Under the pieces are notes generated by a model. It ran no database searches, was not told the origin of the DNA, and worked only from the letters and a program-made list of their open reading frames with translations. A DNA stretch of 64,000 nt from Nitrospira sp. Ga0074138 (GTDB taxonomy: Bacteria; Nitrospirota; Nitrospiria; Nitrospirales; Nitrospiraceae), in NCBI GenBank assembly GCA_001464735.1, contig LNDU01000047.1:124001-188000 (forward strand), in the 5' to 3' direction. This document shows, in pieces, positions 53,718 through 62,961 of this stretch; the stretch's first letter is position 1; every line of letters begins with the position of its first letter. Made by a program: the position numbers and the translations under genes.

Positions 53718-54854
53718 TCACGAGAACTCCCCCTCCCACAATCGGCCCAGAAAGTCCTGCCAGGGAAGAACTTCTATCCCATCCACCCGGCGCGGAATCG
53801 TTTCTAGGCTCACGACGACATAGTGTTTCAAGAGCTGCTCTTCCTGGAGTGCGCGGAGCCCGCGCAAGTCCCGGTCCGATACATTCGCCTTCGCTTTGAC
53901 CTCAATGGCTGTACGATCGTTCAAAATGAAGTCCACTTCAAAGTCCGATGTCGAGCGCCAGTACGCCAAGTCCGGCACCCCTTCATAATCACAATAGGTT
54001 TTCAGCTCATGGTGGAGATAGGCCTCGAAGGCTTCACCGAACTCCGGCGAGCCCTCTTGGAGCTGCCGCCGTCGTTGCAAATGCCGCACAATGCCGACAT
54101 CGAACAAGTAGAATTTGGCGGTGGTCAGAGGCTTCCGTTTCTCCGTCCTTCTCCAAGCCGGCAAATCGTCTCCCAACAAAGTGTCACGCAGAATGTGGAA
54201 GTATTCTTGTACGGTGGATTTTGGGACTTGTGCGTCGCTCGCGATCTTGGAATAGTTCAGCATCTGCCCATTGCACAAGGCTGCGACAGTCAAAAACCGG
54301 CTAAACGCGGGCAGGTTGCGGACCACCGCCTCGGCCGCAATTTCTTCCTTCAGATAGGTCCCCACATAGGCTTGGAGGTCCTCATAGGGCGAGTCGGAGA
54401 AATACAGCGAGGGTAGCAGGCCCCGATCGAGGGCTTTCACAAGATCAAACTCGTAAGCCAGCTCCCGATAACATAGCGGATGAAGCCGCTTCGTCCGTGC
54501 ACGCCCGCCAAGCAAATTGAGCCCCTTGCGCTTGAGCGCTCGGGCGCTCGATCCCGTCAACAGAAAGCGGACCTGCTGGTCGTCGATGAGCACCTGGATT
54601 TCATCCAGGAGCAGCGGCAACTTCTGAATCTCGTCCATGATAACCAGCTTGTCCTTGCTCGTCAGTTCCTGGCGCAAGCGATGAGGCGCTTGATTGAATT
54701 TCAGAAAGGTGTCGGTCTCATGCAGGTTGTAATATTTCGCCGTGGGAAACTGCCGACGAATCATGAAGGTCTTCCCCGTTTGCCGGGGGCCGAACAGGAA
54801 ATAGGACTTCGTCGAGAGAAGTTTCGGCAGGTCAAGGATGCGGGGAACGTCCAT
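53718..54854 (-). CDS. AAA_14/DUF4143 ATPase
   Basis: About 378 residues from ATG 54854. Walker A FLFGPRQTGKTFMIRRQF, Walker B LVIMDEIQKLP, sensor FLLTGSSARALK, then the DUF4143 domain with EVDFILNDRTAIEVKAKANV, a PD-(D/E)XK-like E-V-K signature. Such proteins are widespread, mobile and poorly understood. It lies between a complete and a fragmentary DUF486 copy, a mark of insertion with local duplication. A 26-bp palindrome (54885-54910) just upstream may be its operator. Confidence 0.85.
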   Translation of the reverse strand: MDVPRILDLPKLLSTKSYFLFGPRQTGKTFMIRRQFPTAKYYNLHETDTFLKFNQAPHRLRQELTSKDKLVIMDEIQKLPLLLDEIQVLIDDQQVRFLLTGSSARALKRKGLNLLGGRARTKRLHPLCYRELAYEFDLVKALDRGLLPSLYFSDSPYEDLQAYVGTYLKEEIAAEAVVRNLPAFSRFLTVAALCNGQMLNYSKIASDAQVPKSTVQEYFHILRDTLLGDDLPAWRRTEKRKPLTTAKFYLFDVGIVRHLQRRRQLQEGSPEFGEAFEAYLHHELKTYCDYEGVPDLAYWRSTSDFEVDFILNDRTAIEVKAKANVSDRDLRGLRALQEEQLLKHYVVVSLETIPRRVDGIEVLPWQDFLGRLWEGEFS

Positions 54855-54884
54855 ACCACCCAATTATGATATTAGACACCATTG

Positions 54885-54910
54885 TTGTCAATTATCATGA
54901 TAATCGACAA
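54885..54910. promoter_or_regulatory. Near-perfect palindrome upstream of the DUF4143 ATPase gene
   Basis: TTGTCAATTATCA and TGATAATCGACAA are inverted with one mismatch (12 of 13). The site begins 31 bp upstream of the ATPase start and is AT-rich, unlike its surroundings. It is a candidate operator or recombination site. Confidence 0.4.
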
Positions 54911-54949
54911 CGGCAGGAGCAGATATCATATCGGCTACTCGTCTCTGAG

Positions 54950-55045
54950 GTGGCAAGAAACGGAAGACCAGCGAATCCGTGTACTTCAGATGCCCATACC
55001 AGGCAAAGGCCATGAAGATATTGAAATGGTGAGCAAGAGAATCGT
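54950..55045 (-). pseudogene. Fragment of a DUF486 gene
   Basis: The minus strand encodes FNIFMAFAWYGHLKYTDSLV, matching NIFMTFAWYGHLKFKDYPLF of the intact gene at 53282-53611. DNA is also similar (ACTTCAGATG..TACCAGGCAAA..AAGATATT). No start, stop or second half is present. It is a leftover of a second copy next to the DUF4143 ATPase gene. Confidence 0.7.
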
Positions 55046-55084
55046 GTCCATGGGATGCCCCTGTAAAGCGCATGCGGCTCCAGC

Positions 55085-55598
55085 CGCAAGTTAGATGAGC
55101 TAACGGACTTGATAATCTGTTCGTCCGTCTTTACGCCTTTTGGCCTAAAAGCATTTGAGAACTTGTCATCCCCACGGTATTTTGTCTGCGTCCCTTTCCG
55201 AACGCACTTCGTGATGATGAGCGCACCCTGCGGCGCGTCATACACCCGATACGAGAGAGATTTGTGGCGGGGGTCATACGCCTTTACATCCCTACCGAAT
55301 TCGGCCAACTGGCGCATGGCCTTATCGAGCACAATCTTTGCTCGTTGACGATCAACACCCTCGCAAACTGAATAGATAATGAGTTCGTACGGAGAGGATA
55401 AAGCGTTGCGATAATACGCCCATAGGGGCGTATCTTCTCGGAGTTTCTAAATACGATATCCAATCGCTTTTGGTAAGGCGAGCAAGTAAATTGAAGGTCC
55501 CGTAGAGCCTGTTTCGTTTCGCCAACAGTAACCGGGAAGAACCGGCCACGGCTTGGCTGAGCGATTACATCCTTGTTCCCAAGCATGGAGTCTGACAT
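55085..55598 (-). pseudogene. Frameshifted gene of unknown function
   Basis: The first part reads VTVGETKQALRDLQFTCSPY and QKRLDIVF in one frame (from about 55598). After a break near 55440-55455 the sense continues in another frame: KLREDTPLWAYYRNALSSPY, ELIIYSVCEGVDRQRAKIVL, then RQLAEFGRDVKAYDPRHKS. A single indel would join them into one protein. The 3' end runs into the DUF486 fragment. I do not recognise the family. Either the gene has decayed, or there is a sequencing error at the break. Confidence 0.5.
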
Positions 55599-55655
55599 CC
55601 ACGGATTGATCAAGTTATGATGGCTTTCAGCCTCTCATATTCCCTTTCCTTCCCA

Positions 55656-55840
55656 GGCGGGCGGAAGGTCGAGCATTCCGGGTTCGCCGTGGCGCTAATT
55701 GCCATTCATGAGCAGTAACGGTGCTGGGCGCCGTTCTTTCAGTTCGTCCGGTAAGGCGCACAGCCAATAGCGAAGGAACCAGATCGCATCGGGCTTCATC
55801 GCGTAACGGCGAACCCGGAATGCTCGACCTTCCACCCGCC
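55656..55840. mobile_element. 185-bp element with 34-bp inverted ends, abutting uvrA
   Basis: The ends 55656-55689 and 55807-55840 are inverted repeats that match at 33 of 34 positions (outer GGCGGG, inner GGGTTCGCCG). The inside has no frame and holds smaller dyads (GGGCGCC). The right end touches the uvrA stop codon (55841). It may be a MITE-like unit, and it would also fold as a very stable 3' hairpin on the uvrA message. No target duplication is visible. Confidence 0.65.
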
Positions 55841-58351
55841 TCACCCCACCCCCGCTTCCCTCAACACCTGCCCCGTATACGACCGCTTCGCCTTCGCAAT
55901 TTCTTTTGGCGGTCCTTCAGCCACGATCTCACCGCCACGGTCTCCGCCTTCCGGCCCCAGGTCGATGATCCAATCCGCATTCTTGATGACATCCAAATTA
56001 TGTTCGATCACCAGCACCGTATTGCCGGCTTCGACCAGTCGATCCAACACATCCAACAATCGCTGCACATCGGCAAAGTGCAGGCCCGTTGTCGGTTCGT
56101 CGAGGATGTACATGGTGCGCCCAGTCGCCCGTTTGGAAAGCTCTCGCGACAGCTTCACCCGCTGAGCTTCTCCGCCGGAGAGCGTCGTCGCCGATTGGCC
56201 GAGCTTCACATAATGTAACCCGACATCGTGCAGCGTCTGGAGCTTCGTCTTGATCAAGGGAATGTGTTCGAAGAATTCCAGTGCATCGTCCACAGTCATA
56301 TTCAGCACATCGGCGATGCTCTTACCTTTATGGAGGATCTCCATGGTTTCACGGTTGTAGCGTTGGCCTTTACAAACTTCGCAGGTCACATAGACATCCG
56401 GGAGAAAATGCATCTCAATCTTGATGAGCCCGTCTCCCTGACAGGCCTCGCACCGGCCACCCTTCACATTGAAACTGTAGCGTCCTGGCTTATAGCCACG
56501 GACACGTGACTCCGGAAGATTGGAATAGAGATCGCGGATGTATCCGAACAGGCCTGTATAGGTGGCAGGATTCGACCTCGGTGTCCGCCCGATGGGCGAT
56601 TGATCGATATCGATCACCTTGTCGAGCGCATCAACACCCCTCAGGTCTTTGCACCCATCGATCTTCGGCTTCTTGTGGTAGAGCAGTTGCGAAAGCGAAT
56701 GGAAGAGCACCTCCAGTACCAGCGTACTTTTTCCTGATCCGGACACCCCTGTCACGCAGGTGAAGAGGCCCATCGGAATGCGCGCAGTCACGTTTTTCAG
56801 ATTATGCTTCTGTGCCCCCACTACCGACAGTGTCCCCCTCGGCTTTCGATGCCGTTGAGGTACTGAGACGGTCTGAATTCCACGCAAGTATTGGCCGGTC
56901 AATGAGTTGGGATCGCCCATGATCTGCTGAGGCGTCCCCTGTGCGATGACATGCCCACCCTGCGAACCGGCGCCTGGGCCCATATCCAAGACGTGGTCAG
57001 CCGCCATCATCGTCTCGGCATCATGCTCGACTACCACCACTGTATTGCCGAGATCCCGCAATCTAAGCAGGGTTTGCAATAATCGCCGATTGTCGCGCTG
57101 GTGGAGTCCGATAGACGGTTCGTCCAGGATATACAACACCCCCACCAAGCCTGACCCGATCTGCGTGGCTAGCCTGATCCGTTGCCCCTCGCCCCCAGAC
57201 AAGGTCGCTGCGGCGCGATCAAGCGTCAGATAGTCCAGCCCAACATTGACGAGAAACCCTAACCGTTCGCGAATCTCTTTGAGGATCCGGTGGGCAATCA
57301 CGAGTTCACGGTCGGTAAACTTCAACGAGAGAAAAAAATCCGCCGCCGCACGAACGGAAAGCCTGGTCACCTCGGCGATCGACTGCTTGGCCAATTTGAT
57401 GGACAGACTTTCTGGTCTGAGCCTAGCCCCATGGCACACTGTGCAGGGCTCCAGTAGCGTGAAGTCCTCTTCCTCCTGGCCACCCGGTGTCATGGCATAG
57501 CCGATGCCGTCGCAAGCCGGACAGGCACCGTGCGGGCTATTGAAGGAAAACACCCGCGGTGTCACTTCTGGATAGCTCACGCCACATTTGATACAGGCCA
57601 GCTTGTCACTGTACAGACGGGTGTTCCCATCCTCGGGCAGGACTGCGACGAGCCCGCCTGTCAGCTTGGTCGCGGTCTCAACTGAATCTGCCAGCCGGCG
57701 CATGAGCGCCTCGCCGGATTTCATCACCAGCCGATCGACAATGATCTCAATCGTGTGCTTTTTCTGTTTGTCGAGAGAGACGTCCTCGCCCAGATCAACA
57801 ATCTTGCCGTCGACGCGGGCACGGACATAGCCCGCCTTTCGCATCTCCAGTAGTTCTTTCCGATATTCACCCTTTCGCCCACGCACGATCGGGGCAAGGA
57901 TCTGGAACTTCATACCTTCCGGCACCGAGGCAATCGCGTCCACCATCTGCTGCACGGTCTGCGCGGTAATTTCTTCTCCACATTGAAAACAGTAGGGGCG
58001 CCCAACGCGGGCAAAGAGGAGCCGGAGATAATCGTAGATCTCTGTAACCGTGCCTACGGTAGATCTGGGATTGTGGCTGGTGCTCTTCTGTTCGATCGAG
58101 ATCGCGGGAGACAAACCTTCAATCGAATCAACATCCGGCTTGCCCATCTGTTCCAGGAACTGCCGTGCATAGGCGGAGAGCGACTCGACATAGCGTCGTT
58201 GGCCCTCCGCATAGATCGTATCGAAGGCGAGCGACGACTTGCCCGACCCGCTCAAGCCGGTGATCACCACTAGCTTGTCGCGGGGAATTTCCACGTCGAT
58301 GTTTTTGAGGTTATGCTCCCGCGCCCCTTTGATGACGATCGAATTTCCCAT
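55841..58351 (-). CDS. uvrA: Excinuclease ABC subunit A, short form
   Basis: 836 residues from ATG 58351; the frame extends upstream but the family start is [17 protein letters not shown]. Both ABC modules are intact: Walker [21 protein letters not shown] and [15 protein letters not shown], signatures [12 protein letters not shown] and [12 protein letters not shown], zinc-type Cys pairs CFQCG, CIKCG and [14 protein letters not shown]. It is about 100 residues shorter than E. coli UvrA: between CPACDGIG and [10 protein letters not shown] there are only about 25 residues instead of roughly 100. Recognises DNA lesions with UvrB. Confidence 0.95.
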   Translation of the reverse strand: MGNSIVIKGAREHNLKNIDVEIPRDKLVVITGLSGSGKSSLAFDTIYAEGQRRYVESLSAYARQFLEQMGKPDVDSIEGLSPAISIEQKSTSHNPRSTVGTVTEIYDYLRLLFARVGRPYCFQCGEEITAQTVQQMVDAIASVPEGMKFQILAPIVRGRKGEYRKELLEMRKAGYVRARVDGKIVDLGEDVSLDKQKKHTIEIIVDRLVMKSGEALMRRLADSVETATKLTGGLVAVLPEDGNTRLYSDKLACIKCGVSYPEVTPRVFSFNSPHGACPACDGIGYAMTPGGQEEEDFTLLEPCTVCHGARLRPESLSIKLAKQSIAEVTRLSVRAAADFFLSLKFTDRELVIAHRILKEIRERLGFLVNVGLDYLTLDRAAATLSGGEGQRIRLATQIGSGLVGVLYILDEPSIGLHQRDNRRLLQTLLRLRDLGNTVVVVEHDAETMMAADHVLDMGPGAGSQGGHVIAQGTPQQIMGDPNSLTGQYLRGIQTVSVPQRHRKPRGTLSVVGAQKHNLKNVTARIPMGLFTCVTGVSGSGKSTLVLEVLFHSLSQLLYHKKPKIDGCKDLRGVDALDKVIDIDQSPIGRTPRSNPATYTGLFGYIRDLYSNLPESRVRGYKPGRYSFNVKGGRCEACQGDGLIKIEMHFLPDVYVTCEVCKGQRYNRETMEILHKGKSIADVLNMTVDDALEFFEHIPLIKTKLQTLHDVGLHYVKLGQSATTLSGGEAQRVKLSRELSKRATGRTMYILDEPTTGLHFADVQRLLDVLDRLVEAGNTVLVIEHNLDVIKNADWIIDLGPEGGDRGGEIVAEGPPKEIAKAKRSYTGQVLREAGVG

Positions 58352-58360
58352 AGGCGCGGG

Positions 58361-58366
58361 ATTATA
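58361..58366 (-). promoter_or_regulatory. -10 box for uvrA, nearly leaderless
   Basis: TATAAT on the minus strand ends nine bases before the uvrA ATG, so the transcript would begin at or within about three bases of the start codon. The -35 region is weak. The same -10 and spacing recur at 60067-60072. Confidence 0.5.
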
Positions 58367-58394
58367 CCATTCTGCGGCATCGAATCGGCGAGGG

Positions 58395-59990
58395 CTACGA
58401 TCGCCTACGGGACCTGCGGCGCGGCCCATCGAGGGCTTCGCCCCAGCGGGCGAGAAACGCGGTCACGAACTCGTGCTCTTCAGCGGGCGGCACAGCCAAA
58501 CGCGCCAGGGCCAACGCAACGGCAAGGGCAATATGGTATCCCTCAGACCGAGAGGCCACGGCTCGACGATAGGCAGGATGCGCGTCGTTGACGACGACGG
58601 TGGATTCAACGAGACGGCCGAGGTCCTGATCTCCTTCATGTGATTCGAACCGGATGCTGAGCCCATAATGACCCGGCCGCGACCGTCCTCTTGGTCCCGG
58701 AACAACAGCGACTCCGGCCGAAGATTCCACCTGGGGCTTCGCCTCTCCTTGCGTTGCCTCGGCCGGCTGCGGAAATGCGTCAGGATTCTGGACTGGCTCC
58801 GAAGGAGTCACCACATCCTCGACGGCTTCCGCGCCGCTCACGACCGACGCGGCGAGAAAGCCCTGCCCGTTTTCCATTGAACTGGATTGTCCGATGGGTA
58901 ATCGCTTCTGCCCACCGGCTCGTCGCTCGACCAGCGACGCCAGCAGCGGAAACTCTTCAGCGAGGTCCACGAGGACTGTTTCCAGATCGCGCTCCATTGG
59001 CCGCACCGCTCGGCGGCCGGCTCTGTCTCCGGATTCACGGACATCTCCCCAATAGGCCAGCTGCTGCGAAACCGCTTCTTGAATCGCCTTGCGATACCCC
59101 AGATACAGCGCGCCCCGCGTCCCGACACGAACAAAATCTCCCTTGTTGAGCGTGAGGGCGGCAGCCAGCGCCGGTGCCTCGATCATCCCGGCCATTCTGT
59201 CCGGAGCGGCCGGCGTAATCCCCAACCATTCCCATCCATGCTTGATCACCTTGCCGAATGTGCTGATCGCCAGACCACGTTGGTCGTCCGGAAACGGAGA
59301 CTCGCTTCGCGCCAGATAGCCGACCGCCGACGGCTTGCGCTTGCGCGCCAGGCAGATCGCGAGTTTCGACACTTCCACGCCGTGGATTGGCTGACGCTCC
59401 AGCACTCGACCATTGACCTCGAACCGGAAGCCTTTCGGATAATGCGCCGTCAGCATCTCGTCAAACGCCGGCTCCAGCAGGGGTTGATACTGTCGCCGCA
59501 GCGTCCCTTCGAGAAAGCCTTCGTCCAAAAGCGGCGAGAGCGCATTGTGCAGCTTGAGCTGCACCGCCGTGCCATGATCGGTCACCAACCCCGATGGTGG
59601 AATCCATTTCCACGGCGCTTTATGCCGTCCCGCCAAGTGCCAGCGGCTCGCCACATGTTCCTTACCCCGACGCGTTTCGGTGACCACGTCTTCACAAACC
59701 AGCAGCCCAAGTTTGATCCCGACTCCGGCGAATCCGATGCCGTGGCCCCGTGTCTTCGTGCTGGCGGCCAGATCGTGGTACCGCACCAGATCCCTTCGTC
59801 TCATGCCTGATCCGTCGTCTACGATGGTCAACGTGGACAACGCCGGGTCGGCCGTGAGCCGGAGACAGGTGGCACCGGAATCGAGCGAATTGGCCACCAC
59901 TTCGGTCAAAATGGTTTCTTCGAGCGCGCCAGGATAGGCATCTCGCAGGTCTTCGAGCAAATGCTGCAGGTCAACACGCGTTTCGCCCAT
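58395..59990 (-). CDS. GHKL (MutL/MORC-like) ATPase
   Basis: 531 residues; GGGAG precedes the ATG. Bergerat fold: N-box [19 protein letters not shown]1 [13 protein letters not shown] and lid [17 protein letters not shown] second domain follows (about 175-340, [20 protein letters not shown]), then a low-complexity Pro/Glu linker (about 385-425) and an Arg/Ser-rich end (RRRSRRRS). No MutL endonuclease or PCNA motif. Its stop lies 44 bp before the uvrA start, and a duplicated uvrA start (60028-60080) lies just upstream, so it appears inserted. The role is unknown; DNA repair or defence are possible. Confidence 0.7.
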   Translation of the reverse strand: MGETRVDLQHLLEDLRDAYPGALEETILTEVVANSLDSGATCLRLTADPALSTLTIVDDGSGMRRRDLVRYHDLAASTKTRGHGIGFAGVGIKLGLLVCEDVVTETRRGKEHVASRWHLAGRHKAPWKWIPPSGLVTDHGTAVQLKLHNALSPLLDEGFLEGTLRRQYQPLLEPAFDEMLTAHYPKGFRFEVNGRVLERQPIHGVEVSKLAICLARKRKPSAVGYLARSESPFPDDQRGLAISTFGKVIKHGWEWLGITPAAPDRMAGMIEAPALAAALTLNKGDFVRVGTRGALYLGYRKAIQEAVSQQLAYWGDVRESGDRAGRRAVRPMERDLETVLVDLAEEFPLLASLVERRAGGQKRLPIGQSSSMENGQGFLAASVVSGAEAVEDVVTPSEPVQNPDAFPQPAEATQGEAKPQVESSAGVAVVPGPRGRSRPGHYGLSIRFESHEGDQDLGRLVESTVVVNDAHPAYRRAVASRSEGYHIALAVALALARLAVPPAEEHEFVTAFLARWGEALDGPRRRSRRRS

Positions 59991-60027
59991 AGCTCCCTGA
60001 TCTCAGATGACCCGTTGTGCCTTCCCG

Positions 60028-60080
60028 TGCACCCTTGATGATGATGGAATTTCCCATAGGCGCGGGATTATACCATTTTG
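60028..60080 (-). repeat. Duplicated uvrA start region with its -10 box
   Basis: Minus-strand TATAAT (60072-60067), CCCGCGCCT and ATGGGAAATTCCATC (ATG at 60057) repeat 58375-58326 almost exactly. The copy encodes MGNSIIIKGAREG before leaving homology. The frame runs on 28 codons and ends just after the GHKL gene start. The GHKL gene probably uses this copied promoter. Confidence 0.7.
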
Positions 60081-60274
60081 CTCCACTGTCTCATCACGCG
60101 AGTCCACTCCAAAATTCTGACAGGGCAAACATTAGCAACACTATCCATGTATTGCACCGGCGCATCACGGTACTTTATCTTCTGCTCGGCTAATGCCTCA
60201 AGACGCGGCCGTCTCGACCAAGGGCTTCACCCCTCACCTTGACAAAGCTTGAAACCGGGTGCTAACACCGTCCA

Positions 60275-61051
60275 ATGGTGGGAACCGACCGTCGTCCATT
60301 GACACAGGATTCCAAAGCCCCGGCAAAGGTGGTGTCCACCTGGTCCGGCCAAGCCCGCGAAGATGCCGTGCAGCGGATGTTCACCTCCATTGCGGGCGTC
60401 TACGACCTGAACAACACGCTGTTGAGTTTCGGCCTGCATTACCATTGGAAGAAGATTACCGCGTCCTTCATTACGCCCGTCGGACGGGGGACCGCGCTCG
60501 ATGTCGGATCCGGTACGGCCGACCTTGCCCTCCTGCTCGAGTCTCGAATGGGACCCAAGGGACGTGTGATCGCATCAGACCTGAACTATGCGATGCTAGC
60601 CGAAGGTCTCAAGAAGATCGGTGGCAAAGGACTGGCCGACAAGATCACCTGCCTGCAGGCCAGCGCGGAACATCTGGGATTCGGGGACAACACCTTCGAC
60701 GCAGTCACCACCGGCTTTTGCATGCGCAACGTCGGGGATTTACCAGGGGCCGTGCGAGAAATTCGCCGTGTAATGAAGCCCGGTGGGCGCTTTGTGTGCT
60801 TGGAGTTTTCGCGTCCGGTATTCGGTTGGTTACGAACATTATACGATTGGTATTCGTTCAAACTGCTGCCCTGGGTCGGCACCATCGTCGCCCGTGATCG
60901 CACCGGCGTCTACGAGTACCTTCCCGCGTCCATCCGGACATTTCCCGACCAAGAACGGTTATGCCAAGTCCTACGCGATGCCGGGTTTCGTCAGGTGTCG
61001 TACAAGAACCTCAGCGGTGGTATCGTCGCGATACACGTCGCCACGAAATGA
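60275..61051 (+). CDS. ubiE: UbiE/MenG-type quinone methyltransferase
   Basis: 258 residues. Class I methyltransferase with family motifs: VQRMFTSIAGVYDLNNTLLS (motif near N-terminus), SAM-binding ALDVGSGTADLALLLE, TGFCMRNVGDLPGAVREIRR and KPGGRFVCLEFSRP. It performs the C-methylation step of menaquinone (or ubiquinone) synthesis on the cytoplasmic membrane face. The product would feed complex I and the rest of the respiratory chain. Stands 85 bp before the radical SAM gene on the same strand. Confidence 0.92.
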   Translation: MVGTDRRPLTQDSKAPAKVVSTWSGQAREDAVQRMFTSIAGVYDLNNTLLSFGLHYHWKKITASFITPVGRGTALDVGSGTADLALLLESRMGPKGRVIASDLNYAMLAEGLKKIGGKGLADKITCLQASAEHLGFGDNTFDAVTTGFCMRNVGDLPGAVREIRRVMKPGGRFVCLEFSRPVFGWLRTLYDWYSFKLLPWVGTIVARDRTGVYEYLPASIRTFPDQERLCQVLRDAGFRQVSYKNLSGGIVAIHVATK

Positions 61052-61135
61052 GAGTGCTCACGTTAACAAGGTAACAAGTCCTCAGATTTTTGAGGTTCCA
61101 ACGCGCTCACCTTTCAACGTGATAACGTCTCGACC

Positions 61136-62758
61136 ATGACTTCAATTCTCTACATCTTCCTCCCCTGCAAGATGGTCTATCCCATCGGAATCACCTACTT
61201 GGCGGATTTTATCCACCGGCGAAAACCGGATGTACGTCAGCGCATTCTCGATCTCTCATTGTTTCCAGTCGCGCAGCGCAGCCAAGCCATTCGCGACGCC
61301 GCGACGGAGTTCAAGCCTGACCTGGTCTGCTTCTCATGGCGGGATATTCAAATCTTTTCACCGCATGAGGGCGATTCGTCGTTAGAGCATGCGTTTAATT
61401 TCTATTTTGCCAGCAACCCGTTCAAGCGAATCACCGCCTCCATCGCGGGCGTCAAGCAGCTCTATCGCTATTACAGTCACATCTATACGATCCTGTCGTA
61501 CCCGGCGCTGATCCGCAAGGAATTACCCAAGGCCCAGATCATGATCGGGGGAGGAGCCTTTACGGCATTCGCTGATCAGTTGATCGAAAAACTCCCGGAA
61601 GGCACAATCGGCATCCTTGGCGAAGGGGAAGACGCCATCCTGAAGGTCATTGAAGGCCGCTCGATTGAAGATGAGCGGTACATTGTCAAAGAAGGTAACC
61701 AAATCCGAAAAGGCCGGCAGGGTTCCCCCGCGCTATTAGATGCGATCACGGTCGATCTGCCCTATCTCACCTCGATCTTCCCTCAATATGGGGAATATAT
61801 CGGTGAATCGATCGGTGTGCAGTCCAAGCGAGGCTGCCCGTATGACTGCGCCTTCTGCCTCTATCCCTACATTGAAGGCAAGCGGGTGCGGTACCGGCCA
61901 CCGGAGATGGTCGTCAAAGACATTTCGCAGCATTACCATCAGTGGGGTGCCCGTCGTTTCTGGTTCACGGACGCCCAATTCATTACGGGCAAGGAAGCCT
62001 ATCCGCAATGTACGGAAATCCTTGAGCGAATTGTGGCGGAAAAGCTCGAGATCGAGTGGTCCGGCTACATCAGAACCTCATTGATTACCCCTGAACTCGC
62101 CAAGCTGATGGTGCGGTCCGGCGTGGGTGATCTGGAAGTCGCCATCACCTCCGGTTCCCAAGAGGTGCTGAATAATCTCCATATGGGATTCAAGCTGGAA
62201 CGCTTGTACGATGGCTGCCGCTATTTGGCAGAGGCCGGCTTCAAGGGCAAGGTCATCCTCAACTATTCCCTCAATAGCCCTAAAGAGACGGAAGAGAGCC
62301 TGCTTCAAAGCGTCGAATCCTACAAGATGGTGGCCTCGATTCTTGGCGAAGAGCGTGTGTTTCCATTGATGTTTTTCTTAGGCATCCAGCCAAATACCGA
62401 CCTGGAACAACGCCTACTAGAAGAGGGGTATTTGTCGGCCGGCTATAACCCTTTGATGCTGACGCCGACCAGTATCAAGAAGCTTCTCTATAACCCTGCC
62501 CCCCTCAACAAGATTATCGCCAAGGCTTGTCTCCGCGCCTGGGAACGAAAGCAAGGTAGCCGCGATCCCCGTCGATGGACCGGATCCCTGTCCCAGTCAT
62601 CTGGAGAACCGGCCTATGCCGACCAAAACCTTAGCAGAGGGATCGAAGGCAATTCCGGGCGGGAAGCCTTGCTTTCGATCGAGGAAATCATCCGTTCCAG
62701 CAGACCAACCCACGCGACTTCACAGATGGCTGAACCAAGAGCCACCTCTACCAGTTGA
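61136..62758 (+). CDS. B12-binding-type radical SAM protein
   Basis: 540 residues. The N-terminal part (about 1-190) resembles a cobalamin-binding fold (MIGGGAFTAFADQLIEKLPE, GEGEDAILKVIEG). The radical SAM core follows, with cluster ligands in KRGCPYDCAFCLYPYIEG (CxxxCxxC) and ITSGSQEVLNNLHMG. The C-terminal 70 residues are polar and low-complexity. Such enzymes do methylations, cyclisations or thioether chemistry. Location after ubiE hints at, but does not prove, quinone or lipid modification. A minus-strand frame overlapping the 3' end (62614-62907) is not credible. Confidence 0.82.
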   Translation: MTSILYIFLPCKMVYPIGITYLADFIHRRKPDVRQRILDLSLFPVAQRSQAIRDAATEFKPDLVCFSWRDIQIFSPHEGDSSLEHAFNFYFASNPFKRITASIAGVKQLYRYYSHIYTILSYPALIRKELPKAQIMIGGGAFTAFADQLIEKLPEGTIGILGEGEDAILKVIEGRSIEDERYIVKEGNQIRKGRQGSPALLDAITVDLPYLTSIFPQYGEYIGESIGVQSKRGCPYDCAFCLYPYIEGKRVRYRPPEMVVKDISQHYHQWGARRFWFTDAQFITGKEAYPQCTEILERIVAEKLEIEWSGYIRTSLITPELAKLMVRSGVGDLEVAITSGSQEVLNNLHMGFKLERLYDGCRYLAEAGFKGKVILNYSLNSPKETEESLLQSVESYKMVASILGEERVFPLMFFLGIQPNTDLEQRLLEEGYLSAGYNPLMLTPTSIKKLLYNPAPLNKIIAKACLRAWERKQGSRDPRRWTGSLSQSSGEPAYADQNLSRGIEGNSGREALLSIEEIIRSSRPTHATSQMAEPRATSTS

Positions 62759-62940
62759 ACAGGCGCCATACGTCCTCCATTGACCACAAATACACCTTCT
62801 TTACACTCAATGTGTTCCTCCTGACACCTTGCATTCCCGTTTGAGCCAGTGCTATCATCCCGCATCTTTGGAGGCGTTGTTAGCACATTAATCATTTTTA
62901 TTTTCATATAATTACGACTCCTCCCCTCTGACCAATTCGC

Positions 62941-62957
62941 GCCTTAAGGAGGCGCCT
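62941..62957 (+). promoter_or_regulatory. Hairpin covering the ribosome-binding site of the stress-protein gene
   Basis: GCGCCT (62941-62946) can pair with AGGCGC (62952-62957), with TAAGG as loop. The Shine-Dalgarno AAGGAGG (62948-62954) is thus half in the loop and half in the stem, just before ATG 62962. This could mask the start at low temperature or under some other condition. Confidence 0.4.
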
Positions 62958-62961
62958 CAAT

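Noticed and set aside
54895..55332. 145-codon minus-strand frame as one intact gene
   Set aside because: It joins the end of a frameshifted gene to DUF486-derived DNA read in the wrong frame; split into two pseudogenes.
58352..58429. Longer N-terminus for UvrA
   Set aside because: The extra 26 residues are not part of the family and would include the -10 box.
62614..62907. 97-codon minus-strand frame
   Set aside because: Half is opposite the radical SAM gene, no ribosome-binding site, no recognisable domain.
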